The translations under genes were made by a program, and so were the position numbers. Below are positions 1 through 8,480 of a stretch of 64,000 bases of DNA, in pieces. Within the stretch, counting starts at the first letter, position 1, and every line of letters starts with the position of its first letter. This DNA comes from Aphanomyces cochlioides (lineage: Eukaryota; Oomycota; Saprolegniomycetes; Saprolegniales; Verrucalvaceae): contig JAHQRK010000001.1 of NCBI GenBank assembly GCA_019828595.1, positions 4,030,001 to 4,094,000 on the forward strand, given 5' to 3'. The notes beneath the pieces were generated by a model that saw only the letters and a list, made by a program, of their open reading frames with translations, searched no databases and was not told the origin of the DNA.

Positions 1-1350
1 GTTCAAGAGCGCGGCCAAGCACGCATTGTAGACAGACTCGACTCGAGCTGGTAATATTTAGCTCGTGAATCAACAGCAAAGCTTACATGTGATGTTCTGC
101 AAGTCACCATGGCGCAACAAGTGCACTTCGTGGAACAACTTATCTGCCGTCAAAGTGATGCTTTCCATTTCACCAGCTGCAAGGAATGTCTGAAGCTGTA
201 CGAGCGTTGCATGTACAGATTCCTATTCTCGTGGTCAAAAACACTAGCAGGAGGTAAAGAGTAGTGGTCGAACCATGGTCGAAATGCACGACGGATCATT
301 GTCTGTGATGCTATCTTTCTCGTCATCTGGTTCTTCAACATTTTCGTCGCCATCGTCGACAGCCTCTGTTCGTGGTGTGCAAAGATGAGACGCTAGCATA
401 GATACATCCGCGGCTTCTTGATTATCTACAAATCCTATCGTCTTCAGTTAGCTGTCAACCCTCAGGAGACAAACCACGGATGGAGGATTGACGAGTCGGA
501 CGGCGAACTACAGTAGGGCTCGCTGGCTTTTCACATTCCATTCCATCTTGCGAGTAAGTAGAGCTAGGGCGAGAACTTGGCCGATAATCATCACCATGAA
601 AGAGTGGCCGAGCTAATGGATCATTGTCAGCAATGAGAACGCTAAGGATAACTAAGTACTGGTGGTTTTTGGAGTGAAGGGTCGTGATGGATGTTTCAGC
701 GACGCTCGTGCCTAGTACAGGTGCTTAGCCACGACATGTTCATAGAGGCGAATAACCTGCGCGAGGACTTGAGAGATTGCGCCACGGGCGATGCACTCGT
801 CCATTGCAAGTATAATCGTTGACTAAAAATGGCTCTCGAAACGGACAAGTTGCCTCTCACCGGTCTGACACCAGCGACGCGCAAGTCGACCATTTGTATT
901 CGTTCGTCTCAGCGCCAATTGAAATTTAATCCCTTTCGTCACAAGGACGTATTACCCTTTTCAAGCGTCCCTAGTGTGCAATCACTTTTGCACTCTGTAG
1001 TGCAGATAACATGTACGATCAAAACAACATCCGTGCAGCCTTTCAATCACACTCGTCGCTGCAAAAATGTGTCCTCCCGCTACAATGTTCTCTTGCCGCA
1101 ATGCAATCAACCATCTGCCTTACCTTCCTCAAGCTCAACTCCTCGTCCAGTTTCCACATTTTAGACGTTGCAGGTGTTCCAATAGCCAAACTGTCGACAA
1201 TGTCTACACCCACGCGAGTCAAATCGCAGAATGCTTTCAATACTCAATTTAATCCATGCACAGATAGAGCGCTTTACCGTTGTTCTCTCGCCGCCCTGGT
1301 CGTTTCTTGCGACGTCTGTCCTTTCTTCTTCGACGAGCGTCTTCCCCCGC
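1..1350 (-). CDS. Partial multi-exon hypothetical gene running off the left edge
   Basis: I do not recognise this protein. On the minus strand, short coding stretches join in frame once introns of about 39-60 nt with GT...AG ends are removed. One exon lies at 87-222, bounded by introns at 48-86 and 223-273; the next exon towards the 5' end starts at 274. An upstream exon begins near 1233. The joined product includes ERLHGCCFDRT, a stretch starting MDECIARG (codon at 802-804), an acidic segment (DDGDENVEEPDDEKD) and a helical tail (VHATLVQLQTFLAAGEM) that continues past base 1. The 5' end is unclear: an Arg/Lys-rich stretch near 1260-1350 may be part of it. No domain is assigned. It is divergent from the + gene at 1553. 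The inference rests on consistent phase across several junctions, so existence is more certain than the exact model. Confidence 0.5.
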
Positions 1351-1552
1351 GCTTTTTTAAGAATGATGTGCGACAATGCTGGTTCAAAACTAGCCAATCA
1401 AATGCATTCAAAATTTTGAAGCAGCGAATCAAATGCGAGTATTTGAAACCGACCCTCCAAAGTAGATATGAACTTTGCCCGGGAATCAAAGATGCCGAGG
1501 AATGTCATTTCCCGATAGTCGGTTTCGATCGAAAGATTCCCCTTCAGCGCGC

Positions 1553-2177
1553 ATGATGATGAAGGAAGCAGCGACGCCCATCAGTTTGGACCCTGATACT
1601 CTACGCATTGCACAGCAGCTTCTGCACTTTAGTCGGCCGTCGCCGACGCAAAAGAAAGCGCGCATCAACCACGTCGGACAAGCTTTACATACACCACCTC
1701 ACAAGGTACTCTCCCCATCATGACACGCTTCATGCTTTTGTGTCCGTAGATCATAACTCCAACCAAGTTTGCGCAGCGATTGACAATGTCTCCTGTAGAG
1801 TCTACGGGTTGAATGTGCGTGATGTGTTCGATTGTAGGTCCCATTTCCCACATCTGCACTAGCCGCATCGTCGACATCATCCACATCATCCAAGACGATA
1901 TCTATCAACTCGTGCGAGGACATGACACCTGAGGAATTGCTTCGACAGCATCGTCTTCGATTCAAATCGATTCGCCAACGGTCAGCTGGCCTCGAACACT
2001 TTGAATGATGTTTATGAGTGTAGATGGCAGAAATGGCATCGAGAACGTCGAAAGCGACTGTCGCGCTTTGAGGTGAAACCGCATTTCGCCCGAAGAATTC
2101 CACAGACACCATCACCTCCGCTAACAACTCCAACGAATGATATTGCAAGAAGAAGTCCCACGGAAGATGACAGATGA
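1553..2177 (+). CDS. Small four-exon hypothetical protein (164 aa)
   Basis: Model: exons 1553-1705, 1750-1794, 1838-1980 and 2024-2177, with three introns of 43-44 nt that all use GT...AG and keep frame; the total is 495 nt. Three ATG codons follow each other at 1553, 1556 and 1559. The product has a Ser/Thr-rich middle, a basic segment WQKWHRERRKRLSRF near residue 115, and a Pro/Thr-rich tail ending EDDR. No family is recognised. A basic patch between low-complexity flanks would suit a nuclear or scaffold-type protein, but that is only a guess. The stop lies 145 bp from the end of the convergent minus-strand gene. Confidence 0.5.
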
Positions 2178-2321
2178 TGCTCAACATAGGTGCCACGCGT
2201 CATATTTGTTCTGGTTAGTCCTTAAATACACACCTCGCTCTCCTACTTCCAATTCACCGTGCTTTTGACCCCGCCACACTGCGCTGGCTCAAGATGGATC
2301 CAAATAGTCAATACACAGGCA

Positions 2322-2917
2322 TTATGAGGTCTTGGTTTGTTCCTCTGTGGATTTTGGCGTCGCGTACGCAGCCGCAATCGCTTCAGGGTCTTTTGTCATA
2401 ATTTCTTCGAGTCTCTTCATGCACGTCTCCGTGCTGGGGATAAACGTGACAGGTTCCCATGCAATCGCCGGCTGCGCATCTGCTTGCTTCTGCTCCATCC
2501 ATCATTAATCATTCGTCTCATCCTCACGAGACGTACCTTTCGTCCAAGAGCTAGCGTTCGTTTGAGCATGGATGATATCTGCGTTGGATGCAAGATCGGT
2601 TCGGCATGCTTATTCACATAGTCCATGCGATCTTGGATTTGCTTTGTTGAAGATGTCATCGCATCAACAATACGCTCCATATGATCAATCGCGCGGAACT
2701 GACGCTGGAGTAATTGTGTGCGTTGCAGCAACAACGCAATCGCTTCGCGCGTCTCTTCATCTGCTTCCAAATCCGCTTGAGCATCAACCAATGCACACGC
2801 TTCGTCGATCTTGTACATTGCTAGAGCCACACGTTCCTCCAGCGCTTGAGTCACGTGATTCCTCTCAAAGATGTTCCGCGCATAGTCTTCCGCACACGCT
2901 TTCAAGTTTTCCTTCAT
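2322..2917 (-). CDS. Coiled-coil hypothetical protein (183 aa)
   Basis: Model: exon 1 at 2537-2917 and exon 2 at 2322-2492 (minus strand), with a 44-nt intron beginning GTACGT. The ATG at 2915-2917 is the first real start; an upstream in-frame TTG is not needed. The product is almost entirely helical and charged, with heptad-like spacing through residues 5-100 (for example ALEERVALAMYKIDEACALV), followed by a short segment with a Trp-Glu-Pro-Val motif and a polar tail. Size and shape resemble small subunits of multisubunit complexes such as Mediator or BLOC/BORC, but no signature residues allow a choice. It is divergent from the GGTase gene, whose likely ATG is 70 bp away across a CCAAT box. 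Confidence 0.6.
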
Positions 2918-2943
2918 CGAAAATACCAAAATGACATGCTTTC

Positions 2944-2950
2944 AACCAAT
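2944..2950. promoter_or_regulatory. CCAAT box in a divergent promoter
   Basis: CCAATCA lies in the roughly 70-bp gap between the ATG at 2917 (minus) and the ATG at 2988 (plus). CCAAT is the classical NF-Y site. Its position supports the choice of 2988 over 2931 as the start of the plus-strand gene, since starting at 2931 would put the box inside the coding region. Confidence 0.4.
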
Positions 2951-2987
2951 CAGACTGTCATTTTCCAATTTGGATCATCAAGTCAAG

Positions 2988-4083
2988 ATGATGTTGGAGA
3001 AGGAGACGCACGTCATGTACTTTCTCCGCCATTTGCGCCAACTGCCCGATCCATACGTGCGTCAAGATACGAATCGAATCGTGCTTCTCTTCTTCTGCGT
3101 CCAAGGCTTAGCGCTGCTCGGTGAATTGGACCGTGTAGATCGAAAAAACATCATTGACTATGTCTATGCAATGCAAGTTCACCCTGATTGCCGGGACAGG
3201 ACAATCAACGCAGGGGATTGCGGTTTCCGAGGGTCTCCATGGATTGGCAATGCATTTTTTCAACGACCAGATGAGTACGAAAGCACGACATACGACACAG
3301 CGCACATTGCAAGCACTTATGCCGCACTGGCCATCTTGAGGACACTTGGAGATAATTTGACACGCGTGGACAAACGCGCGATCGTCGGTGCACTCAAGCA
3401 CCTCCAAAATCCAGTGACGGGAGGGTACATTTAGAATATTTTGAGTCGTCTGAGGGAGCTCATTTCTGTATAGGTTCATGGCGAGTTCTCTTGGCACTGA
3501 AGAAGATATTCGCTTCGTCTACTGTGCGTGTGCTATCTCGCACATTTTGAACGACTGGAGTGGTGTTGATCGTGATGGCGTCGTACGATACGTCAATGCT
3601 TGCGCGGTTTGTCCTGCCTGCTTCCTCTGGAACTACATTTCATTGTTGTAGACATATGAAGGAGGCTTTGGAGGCTTTCCAGGCCTGGAGGCACAAGGAG
3701 GATACACTTTTTGCGCGATCGCATCGCTTGCACTAGCCGGTCGATTAGTTCAAGCCTCGTTTGATCGACAACTTGTCGTTCAGTGGCTTCTTATGCGACA
3801 GCAACAAGGATTCCAAGGACGAACCAACAAAGATCCTGACACATGCTATGCGTTCTGGGATGGCGCGACTTTGGTCATGCTTGGGGCAGTCGATCTCGTG
3901 GACGAACCACATGCATGTGCATTCGTCTCGACATGTCAACACCGCTATGGAGGCGTCGCCAAGTACCCTGACACATATCCCGACGTGCTCCACTCGTTTT
4001 ATGGTCTTGCGTGGCTCAGTATTGCTGGAACGGATGGTTTGCTCCCACTCGATGTCAAGTTACAGCTCCCACACGTGAATTAA
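2988..4083 (+). CDS. PGGT1B: Geranylgeranyltransferase type I beta subunit
   Basis: Protein prenyltransferase beta subunit, which with an alpha subunit attaches geranylgeranyl to C-terminal CaaL cysteines of Rho-type GTPases in the cytosol. Model: exons 2988-3424, 3474-3606 and 3652-4083; 333 aa, close to the family length. Visible signatures are the Gly-rich alpha-alpha barrel repeats ([14 protein letters not shown]), the exon-2 block [20 protein letters not shown] typical of GGTase-I beta, and the zinc site: Asp and Cys in PDTCYAFW and His in [13 protein letters not shown]. Two adjacent ATGs at 2988/2991 are preferred; an in-frame ATG at 2931 would add 19 residues. The TAA stop overlaps the stop of the convergent methionine aminopeptidase gene. 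Confidence 0.93.
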
Positions 4084-5077
4084 CGCGTTAAAACTTCAGC
4101 ACCATCGTCAGTGATGAGAATTGTGTGCTCGAATTGCGCCGATCTACCGCCGTCTTTTGTCGCAACAGTCCATTCGTCGTCCCAATAGACAATCTATTTG
4201 ATAAGAGAACTGTAAGCAAAGGACAAGTAGGATAGTGTCATCACCTCATTGCCATGTTCACATAGCGGGGGTTCAATCGTGAAAGCCATGCCTGGGAGCA
4301 TTTCACCTCGCTCCGTGTTGGGAAAATGCAAAATGAGCGGAAACGTGTGGAATGCGCGACCGATACCATGACCACAGAATTCTTGATTGACAGTGAAGTT
4401 GGCTGCAGATGCGATGGCTTGAATGCACGAGCCGATTTTATTGAATGGGACGCCAGGTTTGCAGAGCGAAATGGATTCTTCTAGCGCCTGCTTCGTCGTT
4501 GAAATGAGCGCTTGGCCGACGGCATCGACTGTGCCGACTGTAAAAGTCATCGACGTATCACCGTGGAAACCATTAAGGTACACTGAGACGTCAATGTTGA
4601 TGATATCGCCATCTTCAAGCGGACGACTACACAGTTGAGTGAATACACACTCTGTAGGAAGAATCCAGTGTACCTGTCGGGAATGCCATGCACGACGATT
4701 TCGTTCACGGATGTGCAAATCGATTTGGGGTAGTGGCCATAATTCATCGGTGATGGGTATGCGCCACGCCGACAGATTTCTTCATGCACAATACGATCGA
4801 TAGTATCCGTGGTTTGTCCAACTTCGACGAGAGTGCCAGCAAATTGCACAATGTCGCGAGCAAGCGCGCAGGCATCTTTCAATCGGAGTTGGTCGTCGTT
4901 ATCGAGAATCGGAATATACGGTGGAAATGGCGGCATTTCTCCGCTGGCGACATATGGTGGACGAGGAATATGTGCAGGAACTTGCAGCGAGGGGCTAACT
5001 ACTCCTTTTTGGATTGGCACACGCTTGACCGTGCTAAATCGACGGCTGCTCGTCGCCGCCGCGCGCCAAAGCCGCAT
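4080..5077 (-). CDS. Methionine aminopeptidase, mitochondrial type
   Basis: Type I methionine aminopeptidase, which removes initiator Met, here probably in mitochondria. Model: exons 4674-5077, 4245-4626 and 4080-4193 (minus), introns 47 and 51 nt. The N-terminus ([19 protein letters not shown]) is rich in Arg/Ser/Ala and lacks acids, like a matrix presequence. Catalytic-fold landmarks are all present: [21 protein letters not shown], the metal Asp residues in [19 protein letters not shown], His in [12 protein letters not shown], Glu in FTIEPPLC and Glu in QFEHTILIT. The upstream in-frame TTG is rejected as a start. A CCAAT box lies about 25 bp upstream of the ATG. The stop codon overlaps that of the GGTase gene. 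Confidence 0.93.
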
Positions 5078-5100
5078 TTTGATTGATGGACTTGGCGAAT

Positions 5101-5107
5101 GAACCAA
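5101..5107 (-). promoter_or_regulatory. CCAAT box upstream of methionine aminopeptidase
   Basis: GAACCAATCA on the plus strand (ATTGG on the coding strand) lies about 25 bp upstream of the ATG at 5077. It has the same form as the box in the 2917/2988 divergent promoter. Assignment to NF-Y binding is from general knowledge. Confidence 0.35.
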
Positions 5108-5109
5108 TC

Positions 5110-5690
5110 ACAGCCCAAAGCCATCTTGAAAATCCCTAAATACTTTATTCCCTTAAATTAAGGATTTTCACCATGAATATCCTTATTTAAGCTGATCGCA
5201 CTTTTGAGATCTCCAAGCAGAAAAGTCCCCAGCGATCTTGATCATCAACTAAAGCAATGCCGATGACGACGGGACTTTTAATTTATCCATGCAGTGTGTA
5301 AATGCCTTGCGATCCAGTCGATCGAGACTTTTTCGTATCCCTCGAAGCAGCACTCCAAACAAACCAAGTCCACCTCCTCTGACTCAACACTTTCCTCCGA
5401 ATCACAAGTCACTACTATACTTTTGCAAGGGTTTAGCTCAAGCTTTACCGCCACAGCTTCAGTCAATTAGATGACCTCATCGAGTCGTCATGGCATTTAC
5501 TGCTCGGAGAATGGGAGCATGGGGGATTGCCCCCCCCCCAATTTGCTAAAACAAATTTTATCAAGTTTAAGGCAAGGCGTATAAACACTTCACGATCTAT
5601 GGCGATCTCAATGCTTTACAGCATTCGCTGAAAAGCAATTCAAATGCTTCAGAAGGCGGACGCCGTCAATTCAACTGCATGAACAGAGTT
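5110..5690. other. Intergenic region with no supported gene
   Basis: About 580 bp between the aminopeptidase start and the next promoter. It contains AT-rich stretches with a CCTTAAATTAAGG palindrome (about 5151) and a homopolymer run of ten C near 5531. A 62-codon minus-strand open frame at 5278-5466 has no ATG and no partner exon I could find; its composition (acidic, with WIARHLHTAW) hints at a decayed gene, but I do not call it. Confidence 0.4.
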
Positions 5691-5692
5691 TG

Positions 5693-5713
5693 CCGGATAA
5701 TTATCCGGATTAT
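5693..5713. promoter_or_regulatory. TTATCCGGATAA-type palindrome
   Basis: CCGGATAATTATCCGG is a perfect 16-bp palindrome at 5693-5708, followed by ATTATT. It lies about 70 bp upstream of the ATG at 5777. The same element recurs before at least five other genes in this window. Confidence 0.55.
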
Positions 5714-5776
5714 TTGCATGGGTTGACAAAACAGATGAGATGCTGACGGATCGTCATTCGTATCACACAATTCGGA

Positions 5777-6412
5777 ATGCCAGAGACAGCATTGTCGACG
5801 GTCGGTCCTTGCAGTGCGTTTACGTCGGACGTGTTTGTGGCCTCGTACAAGCGACAGAAAGATCTGTGCTCTAATGATCTTGGAATCCACGGCAATGGCC
5901 CGCTTCTAAGCGACCCGAGTCGCTTTTGCACCAAACCAAGCTGTACCAAACTCTCCCAGCTCGCCCTTGACATCCTTGACGAGTGCAAACCACACACGAC
6001 GAATATTGTGCCGACGCAATATTGCGAGCCAAACTGCCAGACGGCTCTCAAAATCATGCAATCATTTCGAGCCGAGTGTGTGACGGCAAACAAGTGCCAC
6101 GCCTGCGCCGCCTATGTTGCCAACACAGACGACTTTGTCAAAATCTGCGGCCTATGGGATCCCCCAGAGGTGCTTCGAGCTGAAAATGTGATTGCATCCC
6201 AAGTTGTCTATTGCCAGAATCGAGCGAACGAAACAACTATGGAAATCATCAAGGACGACGACATGTCGATTATGTACACCCTAGGTGGCATGGTACTCGG
6301 ACTGGCCATTCTGTTAATGTCTCTGACGTGCTTTAAACGGACGTCTCGCTCAACACAAGTCTACCGCGCAGTCCAAACAGAAGATGACGACGAGCTAGAA
6401 AAGGACAATTGA
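5777..6412 (+). CDS. Cysteine-rich single-pass membrane protein (211 aa)
   Basis: Single-exon ORF with a genuine ATG. Residues 1-165 contain many cysteines in a pattern suggesting disulphides (FCTKPSCTKL, LDECK, YCEPNCQTAL, NKCHACAAYV, VKICGLW). Residues about 170-190 (MYTLGGMVLGLAILLMSLTCF) form one membrane span, followed by a basic and then acidic cytoplasmic tail ending EDDDELEKDN. There is no cleavable signal peptide after this ATG, so either an upstream leader exon is missing from the model or the protein inserts through its internal span. The Cys spacing is loosely reminiscent of elicitin-like domains of oomycetes but I cannot assign it. The stop is 16 bp from the convergent PRMT stop. 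Confidence 0.7.
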   Translation: MPETALSTVGPCSAFTSDVFVASYKRQKDLCSNDLGIHGNGPLLSDPSRFCTKPSCTKLSQLALDILDECKPHTTNIVPTQYCEPNCQTALKIMQSFRAECVTANKCHACAAYVANTDDFVKICGLWDPPEVLRAENVIASQVVYCQNRANETTMEIIKDDDMSIMYTLGGMVLGLAILLMSLTCFKRTSRSTQVYRAVQTEDDDELEKDN

Positions 6413-6428
6413 ACGAGTGAAAACTTTT

Positions 6429-7535
6429 TTATTCGACTTGGAACACTGCTGTCTGCACAGGCTGGGCACGTCCTTCGCCTTGGTATTCCATCTCGAAGTC
6501 AAATTTCACGTTCATGAGGCGTTGGTTGTCCGATCGACGCACGACTTGGATCTTGCCGCGCACAGAATCGGCTTCGCAAACTTGGACTGGCGAGAGTGGG
6601 AATGCTTGTTGACCCCAATGCGTCGTCTGGACAAAGGGAGACGTAGACAATTTGACCTTGGACACCGCTGGGTTTTCGACGCTGCCATGAAAATCCACAT
6701 CGAACCAACCACCGAATGCACCAAAGCGTGTCGTGTTGGTGAACACTGTGGTGAAAGTTGAGTTGACAGACGCAACGTCTTCAAGCGTGCATTTGTTCAA
6801 ATCGAGATGCTTGATGGGAACCTCTTCGCCGATGACGTCTTGTGGGCTCAACTCGACAAATTGCGACGTCTTGAGCGAATATTGTTCTTGTTCCTGGCGG
6901 AAAGCATTGCCAAGGCATGACATGTCGACACCCCAGAGATCCTTGGTCTCGGCAACAAACATGGTCCATTCGTCCATGGCGCCGGAAAATTCGCTGAAGC
7001 GCTTCAACGCCGTTTGCTCCAAGCCAAGTGGTGCTATGTACATGGTAGCGTGGGAAGGGTACAAAGCGCCGCCTTGCTTCAACCATCGGTCACGAGCGAG
7101 CAAGACAGAGTCAAACATGGATTCGCGCATCAAAAAATAGCCCATCCATTCGGAGATAATGATGTCGACCTTTTCTGGCAATTCGACGTCTTCAATCTTG
7201 GATTGAATGACCGTCACAATGTGATCTTGTTTGTTGGACGCGACCACACGTCGTGCTTGGAGTGCCATGTCAGTTGCTTCGACAGCGTACACTTTGCGCG
7301 CGCCAGCTTGCGCAGCCCAGATCGCTAGAATGCCGCTGCCGGTGCCCACATCCAAGACCACTTTGTCATGAAAACAGCTTGCGTTTTCAAAGATCGCGTC
7401 GCGGTAGCACTGCATACGCAGCGTGTCCGAGAGCATTTGCTTCTGGTGGTAAATATAGCCATACGTGCAAAAGTAATTGGCAAAGTCTGAGCTGGATTCC
7501 CATGCTTTCTTGGCTTCGGGCGTGAAGTCGGCCAT
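6429..7535 (-). CDS. Protein arginine methyltransferase, PRMT10-like
   Basis: S-adenosylmethionine-dependent arginine methyltransferase acting on histones and RNA-binding proteins. Single exon, 368 aa. Visible motifs in order: the N-terminal YFCTYGYIYHQKQML segment, motif I VLDVGTGSGILAIWAAQAG, post-I YAVEATDMA, the double-E loop SEWMGYFLMRESMFD carrying both catalytic glutamates, and the THW loop (THWGQQAF). The N-terminal segment, SEWMGYFL-RESMFDSV and FGGWFDVDFHG match the plant PRMT10 group better than PRMT1. ATG at 7535 is the first Met preceding conserved sequence; upstream in-frame codons lead back into the promoter palindromes at 7606-7634. It converges on the membrane-protein gene with a 16-bp gap. 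Confidence 0.92.
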   Translation of the reverse strand: MADFTPEAKKAWESSSDFANYFCTYGYIYHQKQMLSDTLRMQCYRDAIFENASCFHDKVVLDVGTGSGILAIWAAQAGARKVYAVEATDMALQARRVVASNKQDHIVTVIQSKIEDVELPEKVDIIISEWMGYFLMRESMFDSVLLARDRWLKQGGALYPSHATMYIAPLGLEQTALKRFSEFSGAMDEWTMFVAETKDLWGVDMSCLGNAFRQEQEQYSLKTSQFVELSPQDVIGEEVPIKHLDLNKCTLEDVASVNSTFTTVFTNTTRFGAFGGWFDVDFHGSVENPAVSKVKLSTSPFVQTTHWGQQAFPLSPVQVCEADSVRGKIQVVRRSDNQRLMNVKFDFEMEYQGEGRAQPVQTAVFQVE

Positions 7536-7605
7536 GCTTGTCGTGTGCGAATTTGTGAAATGAGGATCGCTCTCCAAATGCTTTCTTCCACCAATGAAAC
7601 CAAAC

Positions 7606-7634
7606 ATCCGGATAAATACCATCTTATCCGGATA
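7606..7634. promoter_or_regulatory. Two TTATCCGGATAA-type elements
   Basis: ATCCGGATAA at 7606-7615 and TTATCCGGATA at 7624-7634 lie 71-100 bp upstream of the PRMT ATG. On the other side an ATG occurs at 7649, 15 bp away, so the pair could serve both directions. Confidence 0.55.
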
Positions 7635-7648
7635 CACCACTGACAACC

Positions 7649-8240
7649 ATGATCGTTGGTTCGTGTGGATGTAACGATGTAACGACTTGGTCTGGGTGAG
7701 TTTTCATCGCGATGGCAGGTGGAAGGCGTACCGCCGCCTGGCTGGCTGTTAGCTAGACTCTCAGGAACCCTCTGACCATGCTAGATTGAAATCCCAGACG
7801 AAGGAATGTTGCCCAGTGCAAAGCCGAGCAAAATTGTCTTTTGGATGGCTGTTCCATTGATGATATGGCGTGTGGATAAGCATGTCGTTGAGCCACATCT
7901 AGTGGGAGAATGCTACACTTGAAGGGAACTTTCGCCTCTCTGGGTTTGTTGAAAGGCGCCCCTGTGGCTCGACGGTCGCTTGGGCAGATTTAAAAGCGAG
8001 TGCGAGCTGGAAGTTTTCATTGAGTTTGTCCCTTTACCATGACAACGTGATCTTTGATTCAAAGGCGCTACAAGGTCAATGATGTTGTTAAACAAGCTGC
8101 CAAGACATTCTTGCAGGACATGACGCGTCTAGCGCCGTGGAATCTGTCGAGACGTTCGTTGGCGCAAGATCCTCTTGACAGATTTTCTGTAGTTTCGATT
8201 GAACTTCGCTCAGATTGTTTTGAAAATAAATTCGATTTTT
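7649..8240 (+). other. Region that may hold a small spliced gene; not resolved
   Basis: Divergent from PRMT. An ATG at 7649 opens a short reading frame (MIVGSCGCNDVTTW) with a GTGAGT donor at 7696, and an open stretch after the CTAG at about 7779 reads IEIPDEGMLPSAKPSKIVFW and ends near 7922. The frames do not join cleanly with the splice sites I tried. It could be a short gene with an extra mini-exon, a decayed gene, or chance. Nothing recognisable from 7930 to 8240. Confidence 0.25.
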
Positions 8241-8289
8241 GATCCGACACACAAATTTGGCTGAAAATGACAAAATCAATTATTGTGTT

Positions 8290-8480
8290 TTTCAATTAAA
8301 TTTGTATTTTTGACAAAATTCTCAATATTCTTTAAATACTATTTGACAATAGTGAAATCAAGTTTAGTTGGAAAGTACAATCATAAAACGAGTGTGTGTT
8401 TATGTGTGTTTTTCGTGTGAAAGACAAATACTCGATTCTGATTGGTGTATAGATTCCAAATAGATTTGGAAAAATAGATA
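8290..8480 (+). repeat. Dispersed repeat copy A, left part (interrupted by transposon)
   Basis: AT-rich sequence sharing landmarks with a copy at 58111-58350: AATAGTGAAATCAAGT, a GTGTG...GTGTTTTTCGTG run, AATACTCGATTCTGATTGG, and GATTTGGAAAAATAGATA at the junction. The sequence resumes after the transposon at 10088. See the pogo element entry. Confidence 0.6.

Noticed and set aside
1011..1556. 181-codon plus-strand ORF with a true ATG
   Set aside because: It runs antisense to minus-strand exons whose splice phases agree with one another; composition (many Cys/Phe/Leu, no domain) suggests a shadow.
5531..5540. Run of ten C as a possible programmed frameshift or assembly error
   Set aside because: It lies in non-coding DNA, so no reading frame depends on it; it may be sequencing noise.
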